Assembly: GCA_002483345.1 (NCBI GenBank) | Contig: DLHS01000016.1 | Location: forward strand, 219,235-271,174 | Length of the DNA stretch: 51,940 nucleotides | From: Bacteroidetes bacterium UBA7662 | GTDB lineage: Bacteria; Bacteroidota; Bacteroidia; UBA7662 | Direction: 5' to 3' | Shown: positions 40,661 through 48,915 of the stretch, piece after piece | Layout: each line of letters begins with the position of its first letter | How positions within the stretch are numbered: position 1 is the first letter of the stretch | Made by a program: the position numbers and the translations under genes | The notes under the pieces: generated by a model | The model's database searches: none | What the model saw: the letters and a program-made list of their open reading frames with translations, nothing else | What the model was told of the DNA's origin: nothing

Positions 40661-43438
40661 ATGTCCCGAATACTACGCCTCCTTTTTGTGCTTTTTCTGT
40701 TCGTTCACAGCACCGCATGGGCACAATCGGTCGTCAGAGGACGGGTGGTACAGGCCGGCGACCGCCAGCCGCTCGCGGCAGCCAATGTCATCTTACGCGC
40801 CACTACCGACAGCAGCCGGCAAACCGGCACCACCACCAGCCCCGACGGCCGATTTATGCTCCGCGCCGAACCCGGCCGCTACCGGGTCGAAATCCGCTAC
40901 ATTGGCTTTATTCCTTTCGATACCCTCCTGGAACTCGGCGAAACGCCGGTAATTTTGCGCGGCATAGCCCTGCAGGAAGACAGCCGCCTGCTCAAAGAAG
41001 TGCAGATCGAAGGCATACAGGATCGGGTGACCCAACAGGGTGATACCACCTCCATCAACGCCGATGCGTTTAAGGTAAACCGCGACGCCAATGCCGAGCA
41101 GCTCGTGAGCAAAATGCCCGGCATTTCGGTCGAAAACGGCGTGGTAAAAGCCCAGGGCGAAGATGTAAGGCGGGTGCTGGTGGATGGCCAGGAGTTTTTC
41201 GGGGAAGATGCCACCCTCGCACTGCGCAACCTGCCCGCAGAGATCATCGACCGGGTGCAGGTATTCGACCGCCTCAGCGATCAGGCGCAGTTCACCGGTT
41301 TTAACGACGGGAATACCGAAAAAACCCTCAACATCATCACCAAAAACGGCAAAAACACCGGGATTTTCGGACGGACCTATGCCGGTTACGGCACCGACCA
41401 GCGCTACCAGGCAGGCGGCAACCTCAACAGCTTCCAGGGACAACGCCGCATCACCCTGCTCGCGCAGAGCAACAATACCAACCAGCAGAACTTTTCGAGC
41501 CAGGATCTGCTCGGCCTTTCCCAGAGCAGCGGCGGCCGGGGCGGCATGCGGGGTGGCGGCCGACCCGGCGGTGGCGGAAGCAGTCAGAATTTTATGGTCG
41601 GCAACCAGGCTGGCATCAACCAGACCCATTCGCTGGGACTGAATTATACCGACCGCTGGGGTCAGAACATCAAAGTCAGCGGTAGCTATTTCGGGAATAT
41701 CACCGACAATACCACCGATCAGTTTATCAACCGCCTCTTTTACCAGAGCGACGGCCTCGGCCCTGCCTATACCGAAAACAACCTCAGCAATTCGCTCAAC
41801 CACAACCACCGCTTCAATCTGCGGATGGAATACGACATCGACTCCGCTAATTCGCTTGTATTCACCCCCAAATTCAGTCTGCAGAACAACCAGCGTAACA
41901 ACCAGCTCGACGGCCTCAATACCGATGCCGCCGGTAACCTCCTCAACAGCACCACCACCACCACCGAAAGCAACCAATTCGCGCTTAACGGCGGTGCCGA
42001 CCTGCTGTGGCGCCATAAACTCGGCAAAAAAGGCCGTACCCTCAGCATCAACCTCGGCTACAGCCACAACCAACGGGATGGCGACGGCAGCCTGGAGGCC
42101 CGCAATGTGTATGGCGACAGCGTTCAGACCATCAGCCTGCTAGACCAGCGCAGCGACAACAACAGCCTGGGCCGTAACTTCAGCACCAACATCCAGTTTA
42201 CCGAACCCATAGGCGAAAAGGGCCAGTTTTCGGTTGGTTACAGTCCCTCACTCAACCTGCAGAACAGCTACACCCAAACCACCCGCTTCGACTCCGTCAC
42301 CCAAAGCTACAGCCAGGTCGACAGCCAGCTCAGCAATACCTTCGACAACACCCAGCTGAACCACCGGCTCAACCTCCATTACCGTTTCCGGAGCGAAAAA
42401 TGGCGGGGCGGCATCGGCCTGAGCCTGCAGCAGACCCGCATGGAAAGCGCGCAAACCTTCCCGGTGAGGCTTACTGTAGACCGGAATTTCAGGAATGTAC
42501 TGCCCAACGCCATGCTGCATTACACCCTCGACAAGCAGAACAACTTGCGGTTGTTTTACCGTACCTCCACCAATCTGCCCAGCCTGACGCAGTTGCAGAA
42601 TGTGGTCGACAACAGCAATCCGCTGCAGTTAAGCATCGGAAACCCCAACCTCGTGCAGGAGTACGCCCATTCCTTCGTGCTCCGCTACAACCGGAACAAT
42701 AGCACCAAAGCCCGCTCGCTCAGCCTTTTCGCCCTTGGCAGTGCAACAGCCGATTACCTTGGCAGCGCCACCACCATCGCCGCCCGCGATACCGTGGTGA
42801 GTGGGGTGTTGCTCGCCCGTGGCGGCCGCCTCAACCAGCCCGCCAACCTGGCCGGTGCCTGGAACGCCCGTACCGTACTCACCTACGGTTTCCCCGTACA
42901 ATTCCTGAAAAGTAACCTCAACCTCAACGCCGGCCTCAGTTACAACCAGACCCCCGGCCTCATCAACGGCCTCGACAATTTCGCGCGTACTACCACCCTC
43001 AGCGGCGGTCTGGTGCTCGGCAGCAACATCAGCGAGCAGGTAGATTTCACCCTGAGTTACACCCTCGGCGCCAACCGCGTACTTAACAGCCTCGAACCCG
43101 CTCTCAATGCCAACTACCTAAACCAGCTCGCCGGCCTAAGAGGCAACTGGCAGCCCACCCCCCAATGGATGCTCAGCAGCGAATGGGCCTACACCCGCTA
43201 CAGCGGCCTGGATGCCGGGATTGACCCCGATTTTCTGCTCTGGAATGCCGGCATAGGCTACCGCTTAGGCAAAAACGGCGACGGCGAACTCCGCATCAGC
43301 GCCTACGACCTCCTCGGCCAGAACCAGGCCATCGGCAGAACGGTGAGTGATGTGTTTGTGGAGGATACCCGGACGAGTGTTTTGCAGCGGTATTTTTTGT
43401 TGACGCTGACCTGGAATATCCGGTATTTTAAGGGGTAA
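40661..43438 (+). CDS. TonB-receptor-like outer membrane protein with carboxypeptidase-regulatory domain
   Basis: The 925-residue protein has a signal peptide (MSRILRLLFVLFLFVHSTAWA), a carboxypeptidase D regulatory-like domain (about 25-110, VVRGRVVQAGDRQPLAAANVI), a plug-like domain (GDTTSINADAFKVNRDANAEQLVSKMPGI, then VRRVLVDGQEFFGEDATLALRNLP) and a long beta-barrel of the outer_membrane_beta_barrel type 3. It lacks a clear TonB box, so it is a receptor-like protein whose substrate is unknown. A glycine-rich stretch (about 287-308, with SGGRGGMRGGGRPGGGG) sits in an early barrel loop. The gene is markedly GC-rich and rich in tandem NN and NT motifs. It is divergent from maeB. Confidence 0.9.
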   Translation: MSRILRLLFVLFLFVHSTAWAQSVVRGRVVQAGDRQPLAAANVILRATTDSSRQTGTTTSPDGRFMLRAEPGRYRVEIRYIGFIPFDTLLELGETPVILRGIALQEDSRLLKEVQIEGIQDRVTQQGDTTSINADAFKVNRDANAEQLVSKMPGISVENGVVKAQGEDVRRVLVDGQEFFGEDATLALRNLPAEIIDRVQVFDRLSDQAQFTGFNDGNTEKTLNIITKNGKNTGIFGRTYAGYGTDQRYQAGGNLNSFQGQRRITLLAQSNNTNQQNFSSQDLLGLSQSSGGRGGMRGGGRPGGGGSSQNFMVGNQAGINQTHSLGLNYTDRWGQNIKVSGSYFGNITDNTTDQFINRLFYQSDGLGPAYTENNLSNSLNHNHRFNLRMEYDIDSANSLVFTPKFSLQNNQRNNQLDGLNTDAAGNLLNSTTTTTESNQFALNGGADLLWRHKLGKKGRTLSINLGYSHNQRDGDGSLEARNVYGDSVQTISLLDQRSDNNSLGRNFSTNIQFTEPIGEKGQFSVGYSPSLNLQNSYTQTTRFDSVTQSYSQVDSQLSNTFDNTQLNHRLNLHYRFRSEKWRGGIGLSLQQTRMESAQTFPVRLTVDRNFRNVLPNAMLHYTLDKQNNLRLFYRTSTNLPSLTQLQNVVDNSNPLQLSIGNPNLVQEYAHSFVLRYNRNNSTKARSLSLFALGSATADYLGSATTIAARDTVVSGVLLARGGRLNQPANLAGAWNARTVLTYGFPVQFLKSNLNLNAGLSYNQTPGLINGLDNFARTTTLSGGLVLGSNISEQVDFTLSYTLGANRVLNSLEPALNANYLNQLAGLRGNWQPTPQWMLSSEWAYTRYSGLDAGIDPDFLLWNAGIGYRLGKNGDGELRISAYDLLGQNQAIGRTVSDVFVEDTRTSVLQRYFLLTLTWNIRYFKG

Positions 43439-43779
43439 AACGGGGGAAGGGGTAAAACGGTAAAACGGAAAAAAGGGGGTAAAACGGTGGGCGCGAGTCA
43501 CCTGGCGGTGACTGGGCGGAATCCAGAGCGGTGGCAGGCGGAATCCAGAGCGGTAGCTGAGCGGAATCCAGAGCGGTGGCTGAGCGGAGCCGAAGCCATA
43601 GCGGGTGGTTTCGGCTCCGCTCAACCACCGTACAGGATTTCAAATTTCAAGGGTTGCAAGATTCCTTTCATCATGACCCCATTGGCCCGGGAACCCGCTT
43701 CCGCCTCACCACAAAAGAGACACGTTTAACCGTTTTACCCCCTTTTTTCCGTTTTACCGTTTTACCCCTTCCCCCGTTT
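43438..43779. repeat. 50-bp perfect inverted repeat around tandem repeats and a hairpin
   Basis: Positions 43438-43487 and 43730-43779 are exact reverse complements over 50 bp and consist of GGTAAAACGG-like units of the family seen near 2872 and 26865. The 242-bp core holds three near-identical units of 22-23 bp starting GCGGAATCCAGAGCGGT (43516-43583), then a 14-bp perfect hairpin (43581-43594 with 43610-43623). No transposase is present. The left arm starts within the last codon region of the receptor-like gene, so it may also end that transcript. Confidence 0.9.
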
Positions 43780-43909
43780 AACCCTTTAACCCCGTTTAAC
43801 CGTTTTACCCCGTTTAACCGTTTTACCCGTTAACCCCTCCAAACCCGTTTACCCCCAAATACGCTGATACCCCCACCCCCGTTATAAAACCAAACCAAAC
43901 CCACCCCCC
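43780..43909. repeat. continuation of the CGTTTAAC/CGTTTTAC repeat before the DUF4406 gene
   Basis: The right arm of the inverted repeat continues into further units (CCCCGTTTAACC, CCCGTTTAACCGTTTTAC) to about 43835, then C-rich, gene-free DNA leads to ATG 43910. No promoter could be recognised in it. Confidence 0.7.
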
Positions 43910-44239
43910 ATGATCATAGGCGTAGCAGGCCCCTACTCGGCCCACACAGCAGCCCAACGCCAGGAAAACCTGGATAAAATGAACGAAGCTGCCGCCCGGC
44001 TGCTCGAACTCGGGCACATCCCCCTCATCGGCATGAACGCCGCCCTCCCCGTGCTCGAAAAAGCCAGCGTACCCGATCCCTACCACTGCACCATGGAAAT
44101 CTCCCTGGCCGTGATCAGCGCCTGCGACGCCCTGTTGCTGCTGGCCGAAAGCCCCGGCGCCAACAAGGAACGAGATTTGATGCTTTCGCTGGGTAGGCCG
44201 GTGTTTGGGTCGGTGGAGGAGGTTGTTCAAACAGTCTAA
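43910..44239 (+). CDS. DUF4406 protein (nucleoside 2-deoxyribosyltransferase-like)
   Basis: The 109-residue protein matches DUF4406, a small family related to nucleoside 2-deoxyribosyltransferases. It starts with IIGVAGPYSAHTAAQRQENLDKMN, which is the nucleotide-binding loop, has the central LLELGHIPLIGMNAALPVLE, and ends with ACDALLLLAESPGANKERDLMLSLGRPVF. Such proteins could act on nucleosides or bind nucleotides; no activity is shown. It lies at the inner edge of the repeat-rich region and 112 bp before the MazG-like gene, which has its own -7 box, so joint transcription is possible but not required. Confidence 0.85.
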   Translation: MIIGVAGPYSAHTAAQRQENLDKMNEAAARLLELGHIPLIGMNAALPVLEKASVPDPYHCTMEISLAVISACDALLLLAESPGANKERDLMLSLGRPVFGSVEEVVQTV

Positions 44240-44311
44240 AGTATAATTTTAGTTCTCAGGTTGAAATGGCAACTCTAACCAAGGCCGCTCAACCTCTTTC
44301 GTGAAATTTGT

Positions 44312-44319
44312 TACTTTTG
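44312..44319 (+). promoter_or_regulatory. -7 box of the MazG-helicase operon
   Basis: TACTTTTG fits TAnnTTTG exactly and lies 32 bp before ATG 44352, which leaves a leader of about 26 nt. No good -33 element is visible. It also argues against the GTG start at 44301, which would lie upstream of the expected transcript start. Confidence 0.45.
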
Positions 44320-44351
44320 ATTACACACATGTACCACATCGTTCCGTACAA

Positions 44352-44681
44352 ATGACCGACCTCCAACAACTCACCGCAACCCTCCTGAAATTTCGCAATG
44401 AGCGGGATTGGGAGCAGTTTCATAATCCCAAGGATCTGGCGCTGGCTATCAGCATTGAGGCGGGGGAGTTGCTGGAGTTATTTCTTTGGAAAAAGGCGGA
44501 GGATGCGAACCGGGAGAAGGTTAAAGAGGAACTGGCAGATATATTGTCTTTTTCTTTGTTGCTGGCAGATAAGTATGGCTTTGATGTAAAGGAGATTGTG
44601 CTGGAGAAAATCAGGAAAAATGCCGAAAAATATCCGGTAGAGAAAGCCAAAGGCACAGCAAAGAAATACGATGAATTATGA
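44352..44681 (+). CDS. MazG-like nucleotide pyrophosphohydrolase
   Basis: From ATG 44352 the protein is 109 residues and belongs to the all-alpha NTP pyrophosphohydrolase (MazG-like) superfamily, which cleaves nucleoside triphosphates to monophosphates and pyrophosphate. The magnesium-binding residues are visible in AISIEAGELLELFLWK (Glu36 and Glu39) and EELADILSFSLLLADKYG (Glu60 and Asp63). The trailing KIRKNAEKYPVEKAKGTAKKY is typical of the short single-domain type. Its stop overlaps the start of the helicase fusion gene (ATGA-type, 4 bp), so the two are almost certainly translated together. It could limit nucleotides or clean modified ones for its partner. Confidence 0.9.
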   Translation: MTDLQQLTATLLKFRNERDWEQFHNPKDLALAISIEAGELLELFLWKKAEDANREKVKEELADILSFSLLLADKYGFDVKEIVLEKIRKNAEKYPVEKAKGTAKKYDEL

Positions 44682-46879
44682 GTTTATCCTTCGATTTATC
44701 GGTTGAAGTTTCAGAACAATACGATTTCAGCAAAGAAGCCCTGAGTGCCCTTGAACAGAATAACTGGGTCAAAAATCAATGGCCGCTGGTGTACTTCATC
44801 CAGAACGATCAGCTCAAAATCGCCTATGTAGGGGAATCTACCAATGCCTCCGGCAGAATCAGGAACCACCTCGCTAATCCCGAAAGGCTCAAACTAAATA
44901 AAATTTCCATCATTGGCTCCGATAAATTCAACAAATCGGCCACGCTGGATATGGAATCTTCCCTTATTCAATACATTCAGGCAGAAGGAACGTTTAACCT
45001 TCAGAATGGCAACTTTGGCTTAATCAATCACAACTACTACCAGCAGGATCTTTATAAAAACCTGTTCAAGGAAGTCTGGAACAAGCTCCTTGAAAAGAAA
45101 ATTGTTACCCGATCGCTTACCGAAATAGAGAACTCAGAATTATTCAAATACTCCCCGTACAAATCCCTGAATGAGGATCAATACAAATCGGTATTGGAAA
45201 TCCTGCAAGGCCTTACCAGCAAAAACACCAACAGAATACTTGTTAAAGGGAGCGCAGGTACAGGCAAAACTATTCTGGCGACTTACCTGATGAAGTTGCT
45301 CCATTCTGATATCGATTCCCTTCACTATGAAGATTACAACGACGATGAACTCCGGGAAATCAATTATATCAAGGCATTCAGAGTCAAATACCCCAACCCC
45401 AAAATCGGGTTGGTCATTGCCATGACCTCGTTACGGGGATCGCTGGAAAATGTATTTAAGAAGATTCCCGGCTTAAAGGCTTCTATGATTATAAATCCTT
45501 CGGACACCTTTAAACTGAAAGAGAAATACGATTTACTGATTGTGGACGAGGCGCACCGGTTGAGGAAATACAAAAACATCAGCTGGATGGGTGCTTTTAA
45601 AAAGAACAACCAGAAATTAGGGCTTGATGATAATGGAACGGAACTGGATTGGTTGCTGGCCAACAGTAAAAACCAGTTATTCTTTTATGATGCAGCACAA
45701 TCTGTCAAACCTTCCGATGTAGATGTCAGTCACTTTTCTGCCCTGCTGGACGATCCTGATACGTTGAAACTGGAGCTCAAATCACAAATGCGGGTCATTG
45801 GCGGCTCCAACTACATCAATTTTGTAGATGATTTACTGCATGTAAAAAGAGAAAGCAATGTCAGGTTCTCTGCTGAGGGCTATGATTTAAAGGTCTTTGA
45901 CTCCCTGACAGACTTATACGAAGAACTGGGCAAAAAAGAAGCTGCTTTAGGTTTATGTCGGCTGGTGGCGGGTTACTCCTGGCCCTGGTTGTCCAAGGAA
46001 AACAAAACTGCCATAGATATTAAGATTGAGGGATTGTCCTTCCAATGGAATCAGACCGATAACGACTGGATTAATTCCGAAAACGCTTTTAAAGAAATAG
46101 GCTGTATTCACACCACCCAGGGGTATGATCTGAACTATGTCGGAGTCATTTTCGGCAAGGAAATCTCTTATAACAAAGCAACCGGAGAAATTGAGATAGA
46201 CCCAAGCCAATACTACGATATCAATGGTAAAAAGGGTATTTCTGATATCAGAGATCTGAAAGCTTACATCATCAATATCTACAAAACCATCATGTACCGG
46301 GGTATTCGAGGCACTTATGTGTATGCCTGCAATCCCGAACTAAGAGAATATCTCAAAGAACACATAGCGAGTTTCCGGCAAGAACTGCCTTTCAGGGTAC
46401 TCAGGTCAGAAGAAATCAAGCCATATGTGAATGCGGTTCCTTTTGTTGATATAACCGCAGCAGCAGGTCCATTTGGAGACCTACAGGTCAGCCTGGATGC
46501 CGATTGGGTGGAACTTCCGATGCACATTGCGGCCAGGAAGGGCTACTTCATCTGCAGGGTCAAGGGAGAATCCATGAACAAACGGATACCCAATGGAGCT
46601 TACTGCCTGTTTAAACAAGACGAAGGGGGCAGCAGGAATGGCAAAATAGTATTGGTAAGAAGTACTGCTATTCAGGATGCAGATTTTGGCTCCGGCTATA
46701 CTGTAAAAGAGTACCACAGTACCAAAAAAAGCACAGAAGATCGCTGGGAGCATGAAACCATTATGCTGAAACCTCTTTCTACCCATGCTGAATACGAAAC
46801 GCTGGAGCTTTCAGGTGACAGCTTGCAACATTTTGAGGTTATGGGGGTTTTTGAGCGGGTTATTTCCCTGAATCGCTAA
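44678..46879 (+). CDS. GIY-YIG nuclease / DUF2075 helicase / S24 peptidase fusion
   Basis: This 733-residue protein joins three parts. Residues about 36-125 form a GIY-YIG-like nuclease domain (PLVYFIQ, IAYVGESTNASGRIRNHL, and a glutamate in DMESSLIQYI). Residues about 165-590 are a DUF2075-type superfamily 1 helicase with Walker A GSAGTGKT (191-198), Walker B IVDEAH (288-293), the DAAQ motif and HTTQGYDLNYVGVIFG. From about 595 a LexA/UmuD-like S24 peptidase follows, with CRVKGESMNKR (Ser632) and YTVKEYH (Lys677) as the likely catalytic dyad. The gene is coupled to the MazG-like gene. Its base use looks less GC-rich than the receptor-like gene nearby. A DNA-damage or phage-responsive defence role is inferred; the three-part order suggests self-regulated cleavage. 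Confidence 0.88.
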   Translation: MSLSFDLSVEVSEQYDFSKEALSALEQNNWVKNQWPLVYFIQNDQLKIAYVGESTNASGRIRNHLANPERLKLNKISIIGSDKFNKSATLDMESSLIQYIQAEGTFNLQNGNFGLINHNYYQQDLYKNLFKEVWNKLLEKKIVTRSLTEIENSELFKYSPYKSLNEDQYKSVLEILQGLTSKNTNRILVKGSAGTGKTILATYLMKLLHSDIDSLHYEDYNDDELREINYIKAFRVKYPNPKIGLVIAMTSLRGSLENVFKKIPGLKASMIINPSDTFKLKEKYDLLIVDEAHRLRKYKNISWMGAFKKNNQKLGLDDNGTELDWLLANSKNQLFFYDAAQSVKPSDVDVSHFSALLDDPDTLKLELKSQMRVIGGSNYINFVDDLLHVKRESNVRFSAEGYDLKVFDSLTDLYEELGKKEAALGLCRLVAGYSWPWLSKENKTAIDIKIEGLSFQWNQTDNDWINSENAFKEIGCIHTTQGYDLNYVGVIFGKEISYNKATGEIEIDPSQYYDINGKKGISDIRDLKAYIINIYKTIMYRGIRGTYVYACNPELREYLKEHIASFRQELPFRVLRSEEIKPYVNAVPFVDITAAAGPFGDLQVSLDADWVELPMHIAARKGYFICRVKGESMNKRIPNGAYCLFKQDEGGSRNGKIVLVRSTAIQDADFGSGYTVKEYHSTKKSTEDRWEHETIMLKPLSTHAEYETLELSGDSLQHFEVMGVFERVISLNR

Positions 46880-46918
46880 TCAAATGTAAACTGATTCGAA
46901 ATTTAAAACACCCACCCC

Positions 46919-46996
46919 ATGAAAGCTGCCCACTGCACCCGATACGGCCCGCCGGAAGTACTGAAACTGGTTGAGGTTGACAAACCGGTTCCACGA
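46919..46996 (+). pseudogene. N-terminal fossil of a zinc-type alcohol dehydrogenase/quinone reductase
   Basis: The 26 codons from ATG 46919 read MKAAHCTRYGPPEVLKLVEV followed by DKPVPR, a textbook start of the MDR alcohol dehydrogenase/quinone oxidoreductase family (MKA-x-YG-x-PEVL-x-L-x-EV-x-KP). The match ends abruptly, and the frame then enters a spacer and a CTCCACT heptamer array. Nothing of the other 300 or so residues is present. It is a gene remnant, not an expressed protein. Confidence 0.7.
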
Positions 46997-47033
46997 GCCA
47001 TCATCCATTCCACCCCCATCCCAACGCTAACCG

Positions 47034-47081
47034 CTCCACGCTCCACTCTCCACTCTCCACTCTCCACTCTCCACTCTCCAC
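47034..47081. repeat. CTCCACT heptamer array
   Basis: CTCCACT is repeated about six times (perfectly from 47041 to 47075, with a partial seventh and a degenerate first unit). The same word occurs in reverse complement (AGTGGAG) at 51655-51668. It adjoins the alcohol dehydrogenase remnant and precedes the LytTR gene end. Confidence 0.93.
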
Positions 47082-47140
47082 ATTGACAGCGCCTCAGCGC
47101 AAAAAGTCTCGCCGCTCGAAATTTCAATGTCTAAACAATC

Positions 47141-47884
47141 CTACCCAAACCACTCCTTAAACGCCCCTACCTTCTCCCGGCTCACCACCAGTTCTTCTGC
47201 AAACTCCGGCTGCGTAACCACCCGCAGCCTGCTGGATGAATAAATCACCACCTCTTTGATGCCATTCAACTGCACAATATTGCTTCGGTTTATCCTGAAA
47301 AAGAGGGCCGGATCGAGTATATCTTCCAGCTGATCGAGGGTGAAATCAACCACAAATTTGCGGCCTTCGCGGGTATAGAGGAAAACGGTTCTCCCCTCCG
47401 CGTAAAAAAGCAGGATCTGATCGGTATTGACGGCCCGGAGGTGTTCGCCCAGTTTCACCATGAAACGGTTTTTATAGGCTTTTTTACCCCAGTTTTCGCC
47501 CATTTGGCGTAGCTGGTCCTGCTGACCTGTCCATTGGCTCATTTTGCGCAGGCTGCGGTCGAGTTCCGAGAAGCTGAGGGGTTTGAGCAGGTAGTCAATG
47601 CCGTTTACGCGGAAGGCGTCGAGGGCATAGGCATCGTAGGCGGTGATGAAGATGACGGGTTGCTGTAGCTGTAGCTGATTAAACAGCTGAAAGCTGAGCC
47701 CGTCGGGCAGCTGCACATCGGCGAAGATGAGGTCGGCGGCGGCAGGGTGCTGGCGGAACCAGTCCACAGCCTCCCCCACCCGTCTCAAAACGGCCAGTAT
47801 CTGCACCTCCGGATCGCGCTGTTGCAGCAGTTGGATGAGTTTGTCGGAGGCGGGTTGTTCATCTTCGATGATGACTACTTTCAT
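47141..47884 (-). CDS. LytTR-family response regulator
   Basis: The 247-residue protein has a receiver domain with the acidic pair Glu7-Asp8, phosphoacceptor Asp56 in IFADVQLPDG, Thr81 and Lys101 in YLLKPLS, followed by a LytTR DNA-binding domain from about residue 137 (KNRFMVKLGEHLRAVNTDQILLFYAEG, FFRINRSNIVQLNGIKEV). It should bind paired direct repeats and control surface or envelope genes. Its start overlaps the stop of the upstream kinase-like gene by 4 bp. It is the last gene of a three-gene sensor operon. Confidence 0.94.
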   Translation of the reverse strand: MKVVIIEDEQPASDKLIQLLQQRDPEVQILAVLRRVGEAVDWFRQHPAAADLIFADVQLPDGLSFQLFNQLQLQQPVIFITAYDAYALDAFRVNGIDYLLKPLSFSELDRSLRKMSQWTGQQDQLRQMGENWGKKAYKNRFMVKLGEHLRAVNTDQILLFYAEGRTVFLYTREGRKFVVDFTLDQLEDILDPALFFRINRSNIVQLNGIKEVVIYSSSRLRVVTQPEFAEELVVSREKVGAFKEWFG

Positions 47885-48915
47885 GGGGTGGTAAGGGGTT
47901 TTAGCTGCAGCAACGGCAGTTTCACCTGCAGTCCGCTGCGGTTGGCGGTGGCCTTGGGTGGCCGGTCGCTCAGAATCTGATAACTGCGGCAGAGGCGTTC
48001 GAAGGCGTAGGCGCTGTCGGCATCGCGGATGAGTTTTTCGCGGGAGGTGGCAGAGAGCTGCAGTTCATTTCCGGTGAGGGCGACCTGTATGTGACAGGCA
48101 CCGGGTTCGGTGATGCTGTTGGCGAGCAGCCAGAACAGCCCGGTTACCAGGCTGCCGGGAGGTAATTGCGCGTCTATGGTCTGCACACCCGTTGTTTCCA
48201 GCACAATCTCCTGCCTGCGGATGCCGCCCAGCAGCCGGGCGTATTGTCCGGCGGCTTCGAGTTCGGCGGCCAGGGGCACCACTTCCTCCCGGCGGTTGAG
48301 CAGGCGGTAGCGGTAATGCTGGGCCAGCAGGTTCAGGAAATCTTCGGCTGCCTGCTGGTCTTGGTGCATGAGCAAAAGAAGCTGTTCGAGGCTTCGGTAG
48401 AGCAGCTCGGGGGCGAGTTCGTGGCTGAAGTCGCTGAATTCCTGTTCGAGCATCGACCGGCGGGCGACTTCCCGGCTCATAGCGGCGGTATTCTGGCGGC
48501 GGAGGTAAAACTGACTGGCGTACAAGGCAATCAAAAACCAGCCTCCGGGCAGATACAGCGCGGCAAAACGCCACAATTCACCACTTCCGGGCGGGAAACC
48601 GATGCCATACACATAATAAAACCAAAGGGCGGTGAGGGCCGTCAAAACGGTGAGGCTGTTGCCCGCCGTCACCAGCAGCCACCAGCGGCGACGTTCACCG
48701 GGAACCCGTTTTTCGATCTTGAGGATGAGCCAGCGTAGTAATTCCGACTGCAACGCTGCCAGCAGCATACACACATACATCTCCTGGCTCCGGAAAAGCT
48801 GGTCGAGCTGCGCCGCCTGGTTGTTCAGCAGCAACAGGGTGAGATATACCAGCAGGCCGAACAAAACCGGTGCCAGCAGCCTGAAAAGGGGTTGGTGTAA
48901 AACGGTCATTTTCAT
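47881..48915 (-). CDS. degenerate LytS-type histidine kinase (probable pseudokinase)
   Basis: This 344-residue protein has about four membrane segments and then a sequence that aligns with the His_kinase (LytS) domain of the upstream protein, but key residues are changed. The phospho-acceptor motif PHYLFN of its partner appears here as PELLYR, with glutamate (170) in place of histidine. The N box LLVENAVKHN appears as LWLLANSITE-like FWLLANSITE, keeping Asn but losing Glu and His. It therefore probably cannot autophosphorylate. It overlaps the genes on both sides by 4 bp and may act as a regulatory partner of the active kinase. Confidence 0.8.
   Translation of the reverse strand: MKMTVLHQPLFRLLAPVLFGLLVYLTLLLLNNQAAQLDQLFRSQEMYVCMLLAALQSELLRWLILKIEKRVPGERRRWWLLVTAGNSLTVLTALTALWFYYVYGIGFPPGSGELWRFAALYLPGGWFLIALYASQFYLRRQNTAAMSREVARRSMLEQEFSDFSHELAPELLYRSLEQLLLLMHQDQQAAEDFLNLLAQHYRYRLLNRREEVVPLAAELEAAGQYARLLGGIRRQEIVLETTGVQTIDAQLPPGSLVTGLFWLLANSITEPGACHIQVALTGNELQLSATSREKLIRDADSAYAFERLCRSYQILSDRPPKATANRSGLQVKLPLLQLKPLTTP

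Noticed and set aside
40793..42073. 426-residue minus-strand open frame inside the receptor-like gene
   Set aside because: It is antisense to coding sequence with strong third-position bias and has no recognisable domain.
44301..44351. GTG start for the MazG-like gene at 44301
   Set aside because: It lies upstream of the likely -7 box and adds residues without family similarity.
46903..47127. Minus-strand open frame rich in WRVES repeats
   Set aside because: It is the heptamer array read in frame, not a gene.
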